The position numbers and the translations under genes are program-made. A DNA stretch of 64,000 nucleotides. Source: Streptomyces malaysiense. GTDB lineage: Bacteria; Actinomycetota; Actinomycetes; Streptomycetales; Streptomycetaceae. The notes beneath the pieces are model-generated. The model had not been told where the DNA came from. It did not search any database and worked only from the letters and a program-made list of their open reading frames with translations. Location of the stretch: positions 1-64,000 of the forward strand of contig NZ_LBDA02000053.1 of the NCBI RefSeq assembly GCF_000980885.2, written 5' to 3'. Below are positions 8,990 to 17,918 of the stretch, in pieces (the stretch's first letter is position 1; each line of letters opens with the position of its first letter).

Positions 8990-9131
8990 GTAAGGGCTCC
9001 CTGAAGGTGCGACGGCTGTCGGCTATGCGGTGCCCCAACGCCGGGCGGGAGGGCCGCACGGCGCCAGACTAACCGGGAGTGGGCTTGGATGGGCACAGGC
9101 GTCCACGAGCCGGACGCGGATGGCCCCTGCG

Positions 9132-9149
9132 CCACGTGGGGGCCACGTG
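9132..9149. promoter_or_regulatory. Two CCACGTG boxes 11 bp apart between metH and gylR
   Basis: CCACGTG occurs at 9132-9138 and again at 9143-9149, one helical turn apart; each contains the palindrome CACGTG. They lie in the divergent metH-gylR intergenic region, upstream of both start codons. Could be a paired activator or repressor site; no regulator is assigned. Confidence 0.35.
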
Positions 9150-9199
9150 TGATGTAACAGAGGCCGACCGACCATTAGCGGGAGGTCGGCATGGACCGG

Positions 9200-9220
9200 T
9201 AGTGTTCGACATTGCCGAAC
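9200..9220 (+). promoter_or_regulatory. gylR promoter -10 and GylR operator 1
   Basis: TAGTGT (9200-9205) fits a -10 element and is followed by a 17-bp palindrome GTTCGACA-T-TGCCGAAC (9204-9220), one mismatch between half-sites. The same site recurs upstream of glpF with 15 of 17 identical positions. A shorter related dyad, TTCGGCAGTCGAA, lies at 9270-9282 in the gylR leader. Confidence 0.7.
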
Positions 9221-9303
9221 GGTGGTAGCGAAGCGCAGGAAGTCGGCGGCGCTTCGCCCAAAGATGTGTTTCGGCAGTCGAAGGGGACGGAGGCAGGACG
9301 GCG

Positions 9304-10068
9304 ATGGCACGGAACATCCAGTCGCTCGAACGCGCGGCCGCGATGCTGCGGCTGCTCGCGGGCGGCGAGCGACGGCTCGGGCTGTCGGACATCGCCTCCT
9401 CGCTCGGCCTCGCCAAGGGCACCGCGCACGGCATTCTGCGCACCCTCCAGCAGGAGGGCTTCGTGGAGCAGGACGACGCCTCGGGGCGCTATCAGCTGGG
9501 CGCGGAGCTGCTGCGCCTGGGCACCACCTATCTGGACGTCCACGAGCTGCGGGCGCGTGCCCTGGTGTGGACGGACGATCTGGCCCGCTCCAGCGGGGAG
9601 AGCGTGCACCTGGGGGTGCTGCACCAGCAGGGTGTGCTGATCGTGCACCACGTCTTCCGGCCCGACGACAGCCGGCAGGTGCTGGAGATCGGGGCCATGC
9701 AGCCCCTGCACTGCACCGCGCTGGGCAAGGTGCTGGCGGCGTACGACCCGGTGGCGCACAGCGAGGCGCTGGAGGCCGAGCGGAAGGCGTTCACGGACCG
9801 CACGGTGTGCGACGCGGGAGAGTTCGAGCACATTCTCGACCTCACGCGCGCGCGGGGCTACGCGGCCGACGTGGAGGAGACGTGGGAGGGCGTGGCGTCG
9901 ATCGCCGCGCCCGTCCACGACCGGCGCCGGATGCCCGTGGGCGCCGTCGGCATCACGGGCGCGGTGGAGCGGCTGTGCCGGGACGGCGAGCTGCGGCCCG
10001 AGCTGATCGCCGCGGTGCGCGACTGCGCCCGCGCCGTCTCCAGGGACCTGGGCGCCGGGCGGTTCTGA
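9304..10068 (+). CDS. gylR: IclR-family glycerol operon regulator GylR
   Basis: A 254-residue IclR-family repressor. A winged helix-turn-helix occupies about residues 5-65 (LSDIASSLGLAKGTAHGILR), and the C-terminal effector domain (about 80-250) includes LHCTALGKVLAAY and the typical SIAAPVHDRRRMPVGAVGI. It stands directly upstream of glpF-glpK-glpD, as GylR does in S. coelicolor, where it represses the glycerol operon and its own gene and responds to a glycerol metabolite (established for that family member). The ATG at 9304 follows GGACGGAGG. Its presumed operators are at 9204-9220 and 10277-10293. Confidence 0.93.
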   Translation: MARNIQSLERAAAMLRLLAGGERRLGLSDIASSLGLAKGTAHGILRTLQQEGFVEQDDASGRYQLGAELLRLGTTYLDVHELRARALVWTDDLARSSGESVHLGVLHQQGVLIVHHVFRPDDSRQVLEIGAMQPLHCTALGKVLAAYDPVAHSEALEAERKAFTDRTVCDAGEFEHILDLTRARGYAADVEETWEGVASIAAPVHDRRRMPVGAVGITGAVERLCRDGELRPELIAAVRDCARAVSRDLGAGRF

Positions 10069-10421
10069 AGGTCCGCGAGGGATCACGCTCCGTTGTGGGT
10101 ATGACCGGGACGCCAGGCGGCGTTCCGGCTCTCGCCCTACCCTGAAATGGACAAACTGGGGCTAAAACTACATAGCGTAGCGAAGAGTGATAGTCGGCGG
10201 CGATCAATAACGATCCGGTTTTCGATAAGAGAACTCTTGACGCACGCGTAACACCGAAGCAAGACTCCCGTCCATCGGTCGGCATTGTCGAACACCTATC
10301 GGTAATACGCGTTAGAGTGTGACAACGCCAAGGGCCGGCATCGCTCTCACCCCGAGGGCACCAGAACCCCCGGTGGGACCGGGGTTCGCTTCCCCCTGGA
10401 CGAAGGACAAAGGAGTCGCGG
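10069..10421. other. 353-bp glycerol operon promoter and leader region
   Basis: Unusually AT-rich between about 10145 and 10330 for this chromosome, with no supportable gene. It contains operator 2 and -35/-10-like elements including TAATAC (10303-10308) and TAGAGT (10313-10318). Long leader regions with more than one promoter are known for the S. coelicolor glycerol operon. Confidence 0.6.
10277..10293 (+). promoter_or_regulatory. GylR operator 2 upstream of glpF
   Basis: The complement strand reads GTTCGACAATGCCGACC, matching operator 1 at 15 of 17 positions. It lies 129 bp before the glpF start. TTGACG (10237-10242) and AAGACT (10261-10266), 18 bp apart, form a possible promoter just upstream of it. 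Confidence 0.7.
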
Positions 10422-11213
10422 GTGTCCAGCTCCGACATCTTCATCGGCGAGACCCTCGGTACCGCCATACTCATCCTGCTCGGCGGCGGCGTCTGTGCCG
10501 CCGTCACACTGAAGGCCTCCAAGGCCCGCAACGCCGGCTGGCTCGCCATCGCCTTCGGGTGGGGCTTCGCCGTCATGACGGCCGTGTACATCTCCGCGCC
10601 GCTCTCCGGCGCCCATCTGAACCCGGCCGTCACCGTCGCCCTGGCCATCAAGAACAGTGACTGGAGCAACGTTCCGTACTACCTCGGCGGCCAGCTGCTC
10701 GGCGCCATGATCGGTGCGGTCCTGGTGTGGCTCGCCTACTACGGGCAGTTCCACGCGCACCTCACCGACAAGGAGATCGTCGGTGGTCCGGGCGCCCAGG
10801 CCACGACGGCCAAGGCGGTCGAGGCCCAGGAGCGGGGCGCCGGCCCGGTCCTCGGCATCTTCTCCACCGGCCCGGAGATCCGGAACGTGGTGCAGAACCT
10901 CGTCACGGAGATCATCGGCACGATCGTGCTGATCCTCGCGGTCCTCACCCAGGGCCTGAACAACCAGGGCAACGGCCTCGGCGCGCTCGGCGGTCTGATC
11001 ACCGCGTTCGTGGTGGTGGCCATCGGCCTGTCCCTCGGCGGCCCGACGGGCTACGCGATCAACCCGGCCCGTGACCTCGGTCCGCGCATCGTGCACGCCC
11101 TGCTGCCGCTGCCCAACAAGGGCGGCTCCGACTGGAGCTACGCCTGGATCCCGGTGGTCGGCCCGCTGATCGGCGCCGCCATCGCGGCGGGTATCTACAA
11201 CGTCGCCTTCTGA
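10422..11213 (+). CDS. glpF: Glycerol facilitator GlpF (MIP/aquaglyceroporin family)
   Basis: Membrane channel for passive glycerol uptake, 263 residues, six predicted membrane spans and two half-helices. The two signature motifs are present: HLNPAVT in the N-terminal half and [10 protein letters not shown] in the C-terminal half; the Asp after NPAR is typical of glycerol-conducting members. A cytoplasmic insertion of about 45 residues between spans 3 and 4 is rich in Gly/Ala/Glu. The GTG at 10422 has AAAGGAG upstream. First gene of the glycerol operon, 76 bp ahead of glpK. Confidence 0.95.
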   Translation: MSSSDIFIGETLGTAILILLGGGVCAAVTLKASKARNAGWLAIAFGWGFAVMTAVYISAPLSGAHLNPAVTVALAIKNSDWSNVPYYLGGQLLGAMIGAVLVWLAYYGQFHAHLTDKEIVGGPGAQATTAKAVEAQERGAGPVLGIFSTGPEIRNVVQNLVTEIIGTIVLILAVLTQGLNNQGNGLGALGGLITAFVVVAIGLSLGGPTGYAINPARDLGPRIVHALLPLPNKGGSDWSYAWIPVVGPLIGAAIAAGIYNVAF

Positions 11214-11289
11214 CGGAACCCCTCTACCAGGGATTCGCGCACGCGCCGTACGTTCAGCCCCTCAACCACGGACCTTTCAGGAGCACACA

Positions 11290-12828
11290 GTGACCGACGC
11301 CCACACCGCAGGCCCCTTCATCGCGGCGATCGACCAGGGCACCACCTCCTCGCGCTGCATCATCTTCGACCGGGACGGCCGCATCGTCTCCGTCGACCAG
11401 AAGGAGCACGAGCAGATCTTCCCGAAGCCGGGCTGGGTCGAGCACAACGCCAACGAGATCTGGACCAACGTCCAGGAGGTTGTCGCCGGAGCCGTGGCCA
11501 AGGCGGGCATCACCCGCGACGACATCAAGGCCATCGGCATCACCAACCAGCGCGAGACCACCGTGCTGTGGGACAAGAACACCGGTGAGCCCGTCCACAA
11601 CGCCATCGTCTGGCAGGACACCCGCACCGACGCCCTGTGCCGGGAGCTCGGCCGCAACGTCGGCCAGGACCGCTTCCGCCGCGAGACCGGCCTGCCGCTG
11701 GCCTCCTACTTCGCCGGCCCCAAGGCCCGCTGGCTGCTCGACAACGTCGAGGGGCTCAAGGAGCGCGCCGCCGCCGGGGACATCCTCTTCGGCACCATGG
11801 ACACCTGGGTCATCTGGAACCTGACCGGCGGTGTCAACGGCGGGCAGCACGTCACCGACGTCACCAACGCCTCGCGCACCATGCTCATGAACCTGCACAC
11901 GATGCGGTGGGACGAGAAGATCGCCGAGTCGATCGGTGTGCCGCTGGGCATCCTGCCCGAGATCCGCTCCTCCGCCGAGGTCTACGGCGAGGTCACCGGC
12001 GGCAAGCTCGGCGACCTGCTGGGCGGCATCCCGGTCGCCTCCGCGCTCGGCGACCAGCAGGCGGCCCTGTTCGGCCAGACCTGCTTCTCCGAGGGCGAGA
12101 CCAAGTCGACCTACGGCACCGGCACCTTCATGGTGATGAACACCGGCGACAAGATCATCAACTCCTACGCCGGTCTGCTGACCACCGTCGGCTACAAGAT
12201 CGGCGACCAGCCCACGGTCTACGCCCTGGAGGGCTCGATCGCCGTCACCGGTTCGCTGGTGCAGTGGATGCGCGACCAGATGGGCCTGATCTCCACCGCC
12301 GCCGAGATCGAGACGCTCGCGCTCTCGGTCGAGGACAACGGCGGCGCCTACTTCGTGCCGGCCTTCTCCGGCCTGTTCGCCCCGCACTGGCGTTCCGACG
12401 CCCGCGGTGTGATCGCCGGCCTGACCCGGTACGTCACCAAGGCGCACCTCGCGCGCGCCGTCCTGGAGGCCACCGCCTGGCAGACCCGGGAGATCGCCGA
12501 CGCCATGGTGAAGGACTCCGGCGACGAGCTGGTGGCCCTCAAGGTCGACGGCGGCATGACCTCCAACAACCTGCTGATGCAGACGCTCGCCGACGTCCTG
12601 GACGCACCCGTGGTGCGCCCGATGGTCGCCGAGACCACCTGCCTCGGCGCCGCCTACGCCGCCGGCCTCGCCGTCGGCTTCTGGTCCAGCACCGACGAGC
12701 TGCGCGCCAACTGGCGCCGGGCCGCCGAGTGGACCCCCCAGATGGACGCGGAGACCCGCGACCGTGAGTACAAGAACTGGCTCAAGGCCGTCGACCGGAC
12801 CATGGGCTGGATCGAGGACGAGAGCTGA
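11290..12828 (+). CDS. glpK: Glycerol kinase GlpK
   Basis: Phosphorylates glycerol to sn-glycerol 3-phosphate with ATP; cytosolic, 512 residues, the usual FGGY-kinase length. Visible motifs: N-terminal phosphate loop [11 protein letters not shown], glycerol-binding [36 protein letters not shown], and the C-terminal ATPase motif [15 protein letters not shown]. The ATG start (GTG at 11290) follows TTTCAGGAGCA. It sits between glpF and glpD, spacing 76 and 48 bp, consistent with one transcript. Confidence 0.97.
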   Translation: MTDAHTAGPFIAAIDQGTTSSRCIIFDRDGRIVSVDQKEHEQIFPKPGWVEHNANEIWTNVQEVVAGAVAKAGITRDDIKAIGITNQRETTVLWDKNTGEPVHNAIVWQDTRTDALCRELGRNVGQDRFRRETGLPLASYFAGPKARWLLDNVEGLKERAAAGDILFGTMDTWVIWNLTGGVNGGQHVTDVTNASRTMLMNLHTMRWDEKIAESIGVPLGILPEIRSSAEVYGEVTGGKLGDLLGGIPVASALGDQQAALFGQTCFSEGETKSTYGTGTFMVMNTGDKIINSYAGLLTTVGYKIGDQPTVYALEGSIAVTGSLVQWMRDQMGLISTAAEIETLALSVEDNGGAYFVPAFSGLFAPHWRSDARGVIAGLTRYVTKAHLARAVLEATAWQTREIADAMVKDSGDELVALKVDGGMTSNNLLMQTLADVLDAPVVRPMVAETTCLGAAYAAGLAVGFWSSTDELRANWRRAAEWTPQMDAETRDREYKNWLKAVDRTMGWIEDES

Positions 12829-12876
12829 GCTGCCTCTTTCCGCGCAGACCGCTCTGACGAGGAGTAAGTACCCCAC

Positions 12877-14493
12877 ATGACCAGTCAGTCCACCCTGCAG
12901 TCCGTGCCTGCCCTGGGAACGCGCCCGGCCTCCGGCTCCAACCCGAGTCGCGCCGAGACCAGGGAGCAGCTCTCCAAGGCGTCGTACGACCTTCTTGTGA
13001 TCGGCGGCGGCATCCTGGGCATCTCCACCGCCTGGCACGCCGCGCAGTCCGGGCTCAGGGTGGCGCTGGTCGATGCCGGCGACTTCGCCGGTGCCACGTC
13101 CTCCGCCTCCTCCAAGCTGCTCCACGGCGGTCTGCGCTACCTGCAGACCGGCGCGGTGAAGCTGGTGGCGGAGAACCACTTCGAGCGCCGTGCGGTGTCC
13201 CGTCAGGTGGCCCCCCACCTGGCGAACCCGCTGACCTTCTACCTCCCCGTGTACAAGGGCGGGCCGCACGGCGCGGCGAAGCTCGGCGCGGGCGTCTTCG
13301 CCTACTCGGCGCTGTCCGCCTTCGGCGACGGCGTCGGCCACCTGCTCTCCCCCGCCAAGGCGGCGCAGGACGTGCCCGAGCTGCGCACCGAGAACCTCAA
13401 GGCCGTCGCCGTGTACGGCGACGACCAGATGAACGACGCGCGCATGGCGCTGATGACGGTCCGCGCGGCCGTCGAGGCGGGCGCGGTCGTCCTGAACCAC
13501 GCCGAGGTCACCGGCCTGCGCTTCACCCGGGGCCGGGTGACCGGCGCCGAGCTGAAGGACCGTACCACCGGTGACGAGTTCGGGGTCGACGCCCGTCTGG
13601 TGCTGAACGCGACCGGCCCCTGGGTCGACCACCTGCGCAAGATGGAGGACCCGAACGCGGCCCCGTCCATCCGGCTGTCCAAGGGCGCGCACCTGGTCCT
13701 GAAGCGGACCTCGCCGTGGAAGGCCGCGCTGGCCACCCCGATCGACAAGTACCGGATCACCTTCGCCCTCCCCTGGGAGGACATGCTGCTGCTCGGCACC
13801 ACGGACGAGGAGTACGAGGGCGACCCGGCGGATGTCTCGGTCAACGACAAGGACATAGCCCAGATCCTGGACGAGGCGGCGTTCTCCGTCCGGGACCAGC
13901 AGCTGAAGAAGGACCTGATCACCTACGCGTTCGCGGGTCTGCGGGTGCTGCCGGGCGGTCCCGGTGACACCGCGAAGGCCAAGCGGGAGACGGTGGTGAC
14001 CGAGGGCAGGGGCGGGATGCTGTCCGTCGCCGGCGGCAAGTGGACCACGTTCCGCCACATCGGCCGTACGATCATGAAGAAGCTGGAGGCGCTGCCGGGT
14101 CACCCGCTCGGCGACGACTTCGAGCCGATCTCCTCGCTGCCGAAGAAGCTGCCGCTGCCCGGTGTCGCCAACCCGCGCGCGGTCGCGCACCGGCTGCTGG
14201 TGGACGGCCCGGCGCCCGGCCCGCGGATGGCCGCCGACACCGCCAGGCACCTGGCCACCCACTACGGCTCCCTGGCCTTCGACATCGCCCGGCTGGCGAA
14301 CGAGAACCCGGAGCTGGCGCGGCGGGTGCACCCGGACGCGCCGGAGATCTGGGCGCAGGTCGTGTGGGCCCGTGACCACGAGTGGGCCGAGACGGCGGAC
14401 GACGTGCTGCGCCGTCGCACCACGCTGACCATCCGCGGGCTGGCCACGGACGATGTCCGTGCGAAGGTCCAGGGTCTGCTCGACGAGAAGTAG
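12877..14493 (+). CDS. glpD: Glycerol-3-phosphate dehydrogenase GlpD (FAD-dependent)
   Basis: Oxidises sn-glycerol 3-phosphate to dihydroxyacetone phosphate, feeding electrons to quinones; peripheral membrane enzyme of 538 residues. The Rossmann FAD motif is YDLLVIGGGILGISTAWHAA (about residues 36-55), followed by TSSASSKLLHGGLRYL. The C-terminal DAO_C domain starts near residue 415. GAGGAG precedes the ATG by about nine bases. Last gene of the operon; a hairpin lies 24 bp after the stop. Confidence 0.96.
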   Translation: MTSQSTLQSVPALGTRPASGSNPSRAETREQLSKASYDLLVIGGGILGISTAWHAAQSGLRVALVDAGDFAGATSSASSKLLHGGLRYLQTGAVKLVAENHFERRAVSRQVAPHLANPLTFYLPVYKGGPHGAAKLGAGVFAYSALSAFGDGVGHLLSPAKAAQDVPELRTENLKAVAVYGDDQMNDARMALMTVRAAVEAGAVVLNHAEVTGLRFTRGRVTGAELKDRTTGDEFGVDARLVLNATGPWVDHLRKMEDPNAAPSIRLSKGAHLVLKRTSPWKAALATPIDKYRITFALPWEDMLLLGTTDEEYEGDPADVSVNDKDIAQILDEAAFSVRDQQLKKDLITYAFAGLRVLPGGPGDTAKAKRETVVTEGRGGMLSVAGGKWTTFRHIGRTIMKKLEALPGHPLGDDFEPISSLPKKLPLPGVANPRAVAHRLLVDGPAPGPRMAADTARHLATHYGSLAFDIARLANENPELARRVHPDAPEIWAQVVWARDHEWAETADDVLRRRTTLTIRGLATDDVRAKVQGLLDEK

Positions 14494-14517
14494 TCCCGGG
14501 CGGACACCGGCATCGGG

Positions 14518-14552
14518 GAAGGGGCGGCACCGCGCGCACGGGCCGCCCCTTC
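14518..14552 (+). terminator. Terminator of the glycerol operon
   Basis: Arms GAAGGGGCGGC (14518-14528) and GCCGCCCCTTC (14542-14552) are perfectly complementary with a 13-base loop. A short repeat of TTCCGGGGCGGGG (three imperfect copies) follows at about 14578-14617. Confidence 0.8.
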
Positions 14553-14660
14553 CGCGCGCGCACCTGTCCGGGGCCGGGTTCCGGGGCGGGGTTCCGGGGC
14601 GGGGTTCCGGGTCCGGGCTTTATCAGGGGCGCGAGGGGTGTTCGAGCGGGGAGCGCGGGG

Positions 14661-14677
14661 CAGTGATCCGTTCACTG
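14661..14677. promoter_or_regulatory. Small dyad upstream of the PAC2 gene
   Basis: CAGTGA-TCCGT-TCACTG is a perfect 6-bp inverted repeat about 85-100 bp upstream of the PAC2 start. TAAGGT near 14719 could be a -10. Weak evidence; possible operator only. Confidence 0.25.
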
Positions 14678-14761
14678 ACCCCGCAAGGGGACTGCGGACG
14701 CCCTCGCCGGACGCCGTAAGGTTGGTGGGTCAAGCGAGGGCACGTCGGAAGGAGGCACTGG

Positions 14762-15691
14762 GTGATCGAGCTGGAGGGGGTTCCCGAGCTGATCGACCCA
14801 GTCATGGTGGCCGCGTTCGAGGGCTGGAACGATGCCGGTGACGCCGCCTCCACGGCGGTCGCGCATCTGGAACGCGAGTTCAAGGGCGAGGTGTTCGCGG
14901 CGCTGGACGCCGAGGACTACTACGACTTCCAGGTGAACCGGCCGACGGTGTTCATGGAGGGCGGGGTGCGCAAGATCACCTGGCCGACGACCCGGCTCTC
15001 GGTGGTCCGCGTCGGCGGTGCCAAGCCGCGCGACCTGGTGCTGGTGCGGGGCATCGAGCCGTCCATGCGGTGGCGCTCGTTCTGCAACGAGCTGCTGGGT
15101 TTCGCGCACGAGCTGGGCGTCGAGCTGGTGGTGATCCTGGGCGCGCTGCTCGGGGACACCCCGCACACCCGTCCGGTGCCGGTCAGCGGGGTCACGTCGG
15201 ACACGGATCTGGCGCAGCGGATGGACCTGGAGGAGACCAAGTACGAGGGGCCGACGGGCATCGTCGGGGTCCTTCAGGAGGCGTGCACGCATGCCGGGGT
15301 GCCGGCGGTGTCCCTGTGGGCGGCGGTGCCGCACTACGTCTCCCAGCCGCCCAACCCGAAGGCCACGCTGGCGCTCCTCAACCGTCTTGAGGACCTGCTG
15401 GACCTGCGCGTCCCGCAGGGCGAGCTGCCCGAGGACGCGCGGGCCTGGCAGGTGGGCGTGGACCAGCTGGCCGCGGAGGACAGTGAGGTCGCGGAGTACG
15501 TCCAGACGCTGGAGGAGGCCCGCGACACCGCGGAGCTGCCGGAGGCGTCCGGCGAGGCGATCGCGCGGGAGTTCGAGCGGTACCTGCGGCGCCGGGACAC
15601 CCCGGGCGGCAAGGCGCGCCCGCCCAGGCCGGACACCGCCGGCGGCCCGGCGGAGGACGACGGCGAGGAGGTCGACGGCTCGGAGAACTGA
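14762..15691 (+). CDS. PAC2-family (proteasome assembly chaperone-like) protein
   Basis: A 309-residue protein of the PAC2 family (DUF75), homologous to eukaryotic and archaeal proteasome-assembly chaperones; the bacterial role is uncertain. Typical elements: LIDPVMVAAFEGWNDAGDAA at the N-terminus, ITWPTTRLSVVR, ILGALLGDTPHTRPVPV, and TGIVGVLQEACTHAGVPAVSLWAAVPHY. The last 60 residues are charged and probably disordered. The GTG at 14762 follows GGAAGGAGG. It stands alone between two terminators, downstream of glpD and convergent with mshC. Confidence 0.88.
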   Translation: MIELEGVPELIDPVMVAAFEGWNDAGDAASTAVAHLEREFKGEVFAALDAEDYYDFQVNRPTVFMEGGVRKITWPTTRLSVVRVGGAKPRDLVLVRGIEPSMRWRSFCNELLGFAHELGVELVVILGALLGDTPHTRPVPVSGVTSDTDLAQRMDLEETKYEGPTGIVGVLQEACTHAGVPAVSLWAAVPHYVSQPPNPKATLALLNRLEDLLDLRVPQGELPEDARAWQVGVDQLAAEDSEVAEYVQTLEEARDTAELPEASGEAIAREFERYLRRRDTPGGKARPPRPDTAGGPAEDDGEEVDGSEN

Positions 15692-15707
15692 CCGGGCGGA
15701 CGGCACG

Positions 15708-15737
15708 AGGGGCGGCTCCCCGACGGGAGCCGCCCCT
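15708..15737. terminator. Bidirectional terminator between the PAC2 gene and mshC
   Basis: Perfect arms AGGGGCGGCTCCC (15708-15720) and GGGAGCCGCCCCT (15725-15737) with a four-base loop between two convergent stops. Confidence 0.85.
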
Positions 15738-15767
15738 TGTCCGTGTCCGTGTCGGGTCGGGCGATGA

Positions 15768-17003
15768 CTACAGCGCCACACCCAGCAGCGCGTCCACCGC
15801 CCTCGTGACCAGGCCCGGGGCGCCCGTGTCCGTGCCGCCCTCCGTGTTCTGGCGGGCCGCCCAGCGGTCCACCGCGGCCAGGGCCGTGGGGGCGTCCAGG
15901 TCGTTGGACAGGGCGTCGCGGATCTCCTCGACCAGGGCGTCGGCGGCGGGGCCGTCGGGGCGGGAGACCGCGGCGCGCCAGCGGCCGAGCCGGTCGACGG
16001 CGTCCTGGAGGACCTGGTCGGTCCACTCCCAGTCGGCCCGGTAGTGGTGGGCCAGCAGGGCGAGGCGGATCGCGGCCGGGTCGACGCCGTCGCGCCGCAC
16101 CTGGGAGACGAAGACGAGGTTGCCCTTGGACTTGGACATCTTCTCGCCGTCCAGGGCGACCATGCCGGCGTGCACGTACGCCTTGGCCATCGGGAACTCG
16201 CCGGTGAGCACCTGGGCGTGCGAGGCGCCCATCTCGTGGTGCGGGAAGACGAGGTCGGAGCCGCCGCCCTGGACGTCGAAGCCCATACCGAGGTGGTCGA
16301 GGGCGATGGCCACGCACTCGATGTGCCAGCCGGGCCGGCCGGGGCCGAGTGACGCGCCGTCCCAGCTGGGCTCGCCCTCGCGGGCCGCCATCCACAGCAT
16401 CGGGTCGATCGGGTTCTTCTTGCCCGGGCGGTCCGGGTCGCCGCCGCGCTCGGCGGACAGCAGCCGCATGGCGGCCGCGTCGAGGTGCGAGACCGAGCCG
16501 AAGCGCGGGTCGGACTCGACGGAGAAGTAGATGTCGCCTTCCAGCTCGTAGGCCGCGCCGATGTCGCGCAGCCGCTCCACGAGCGGGACGATGCCGGGTA
16601 TGGCCTCGACGGCGCCTATGTACTGCTGGGGCGGGAGCATCCGCAGGGCGGTCATGTCCTCGCGGAAGAGGGCGGTCTCCTTCTCGGCGAGGGCGACCCA
16701 GTCGACGCCGTCGCGCTCCGCGCGCTCCAGGAGGGGGTCGTCGACGTCGGTGACGTTCTGGACGTAGTGGACCTGCCGCTTGGTGTCGAGCCACACGCGC
16801 TGGACGAGGTCGAACGCGTTGTAGGTCGCCGCGTGACCCATGTGGGTCGCGTCGTACGGGGTGATTCCGCAGACGTAGATGCGGGCGACTGGACCGGGCT
16901 GGAGGGTGACCAGGCCGCCGGTCGCGGTGTCGTGGATCCTCAGGTCGCGGCCCTGACCAGGCAGGGCGGGGACCTCGGAAGCGGGCCAGGCATGCATGTA
17001 CAT
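15768..17003 (-). CDS. mshC: Mycothiol ligase MshC (cysteine:GlcN-inositol ligase)
   Basis: ATP-dependent ligase that joins L-cysteine to the glucosaminyl-inositol intermediate of mycothiol, the main actinobacterial thiol. A paralogue of cysteinyl-tRNA synthetase, 411 residues and lacking the anticodon-binding extension. Motifs: zinc-ligand and HIGH-like region [16 protein letters not shown] (about 43-58), [27 protein letters not shown], and the KMSKS loop [11 protein letters not shown]. An internal ATG at 16997 is a plausible alternative start (MHAWPASEV). It ends a conserved actinobacterial gene run with the three genes upstream on the same strand. Confidence 0.95.
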   Translation of the reverse strand: MYMHAWPASEVPALPGQGRDLRIHDTATGGLVTLQPGPVARIYVCGITPYDATHMGHAATYNAFDLVQRVWLDTKRQVHYVQNVTDVDDPLLERAERDGVDWVALAEKETALFREDMTALRMLPPQQYIGAVEAIPGIVPLVERLRDIGAAYELEGDIYFSVESDPRFGSVSHLDAAAMRLLSAERGGDPDRPGKKNPIDPMLWMAAREGEPSWDGASLGPGRPGWHIECVAIALDHLGMGFDVQGGGSDLVFPHHEMGASHAQVLTGEFPMAKAYVHAGMVALDGEKMSKSKGNLVFVSQVRRDGVDPAAIRLALLAHHYRADWEWTDQVLQDAVDRLGRWRAAVSRPDGPAADALVEEIRDALSNDLDAPTALAAVDRWAARQNTEGGTDTGAPGLVTRAVDALLGVAL

Positions 17004-17090
17004 GAGCCTAACCGGCCGCGCGTCGCGTACACGACCGGGATCGGGTCGGATGGCCTGTTGTGCCCTCTTGTATCTCCGGTCGCACTGTGC

Positions 17091-17918
17091 TCACACGGGC
17101 GGCCAGGGGATCGCCGGCCAGTCCCCGCCGGGTTCCGGGTGCAGCCCGGAGGCGAGGAGGGCGGCGACCCGGGCGCGGGTGGCGTCCAGTTCCGCGGTGG
17201 TGATCAGCGTGGCGAGGCGCTCGCCCAGATCGCGGTCCAGCGCGTCGCGGAGCCGTTCGAGGACCCCGACGGCCTCGGCGGTGAGGGGCTCGCCGGCCCA
17301 GCCCCACAGCAGGGTGCGCAGTTTGTCCTCGGCGTTGAAGGTGACGCCGTGGTCGATGCCGTAGAGCCGGCCGTCGGCGGTGGGCAGCAGATGGCCGCCC
17401 TTGCGGTCGGCGTTGTTGATCACGGCGTCGAGGACCGCGAGCCGGCGCAGCCGTTCGTCGTCGGCGTGCACGAGCAGCGCGGTGCGCCCCTCGCCGACCT
17501 CGGCGAAACCGATGGCCTTCCAGCCCGGCTCGGGCTCCTCGCCGTCGACCAGGGCGAGGAGTTCGGGCTCCGGGGAGACCTCGATCCACAGCTGGCACAT
17601 GCCCTCGCCGTAGGGGCCGTCGCGCAGCACGGTGGGCGGGACGAGGCCCCAGCCGGTGGCCTCGGAGACCTCGTGGGCGGCGACCTCCCGGGCGGCGAGG
17701 GTGCCGTCGGGGAAGTCCCACAGGGGGCGCTCCCCCGCCACCGGCTTGTAGACGCAGGTGGCTTCCCGGCCGTCCTGGGCGACGGTGCAGAAGAGGGCGG
17801 CGTTGGAGGCGTCGCGGATGCGGCCGCGCACGGTGAGCTCACCGCGGGCGAGCAGTTCGGCGGCGCCCGGGTCGGCGGCGGTCACGCCCCGCGGCGGTAT
17901 CCGTTCTGGCGCGGGCAT
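17091..17918 (-). CDS. SCO1664-family protein with PI3/4-kinase-like fold (unknown function)
   Basis: A 275-residue actinobacterial conserved protein of the SCO1664/TIGR03843 type. Kinase-like features are visible: FCTVAQDGREATCVYKPVAG, an ATP-lysine-like Lys in VYKP, DAVINNADRKGGHLL resembling a catalytic loop (Asn-Asn-Ala-Asp-Arg-Lys), and LYGIDHGVTFN resembling the metal-binding Asp loop. The catalytic-loop and Asp signatures are those of phosphatidylinositol-kinase-like and HipA-like folds. The ATG at 17918 is chosen because GGAAGGA lies seven bases upstream; it overlaps the end of the DUF3090 gene by 37 bp, so translation is probably coupled. An in-frame ATG at 17960 is less likely. The substrate is unknown. 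Confidence 0.8.
   Translation of the reverse strand: MPAPERIPPRGVTAADPGAAELLARGELTVRGRIRDASNAALFCTVAQDGREATCVYKPVAGERPLWDFPDGTLAAREVAAHEVSEATGWGLVPPTVLRDGPYGEGMCQLWIEVSPEPELLALVDGEEPEPGWKAIGFAEVGEGRTALLVHADDERLRRLAVLDAVINNADRKGGHLLPTADGRLYGIDHGVTFNAEDKLRTLLWGWAGEPLTAEAVGVLERLRDALDRDLGERLATLITTAELDATRARVAALLASGLHPEPGGDWPAIPWPPV

Noticed and set aside
5330-9004. A 1224-codon open frame on the plus strand opposite metH
   Set aside because: It is a mirror of metH codon bias in high-GC DNA. Its protein is a low-complexity Val/Gly/Asp/Leu/Ala string with no domain, while the opposite strand encodes an unmistakable MetH.
8990-9303. Cobalamin or SAM riboswitch upstream of metH
   Set aside because: No B12 box or recognisable SAM-type core could be found in the metH leader by eye.
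11254-14379. A 1041-codon open frame on the minus strand opposite glpK and glpD
   Set aside because: Same effect: antisense shadow with no recognisable protein; both sense genes are certain.
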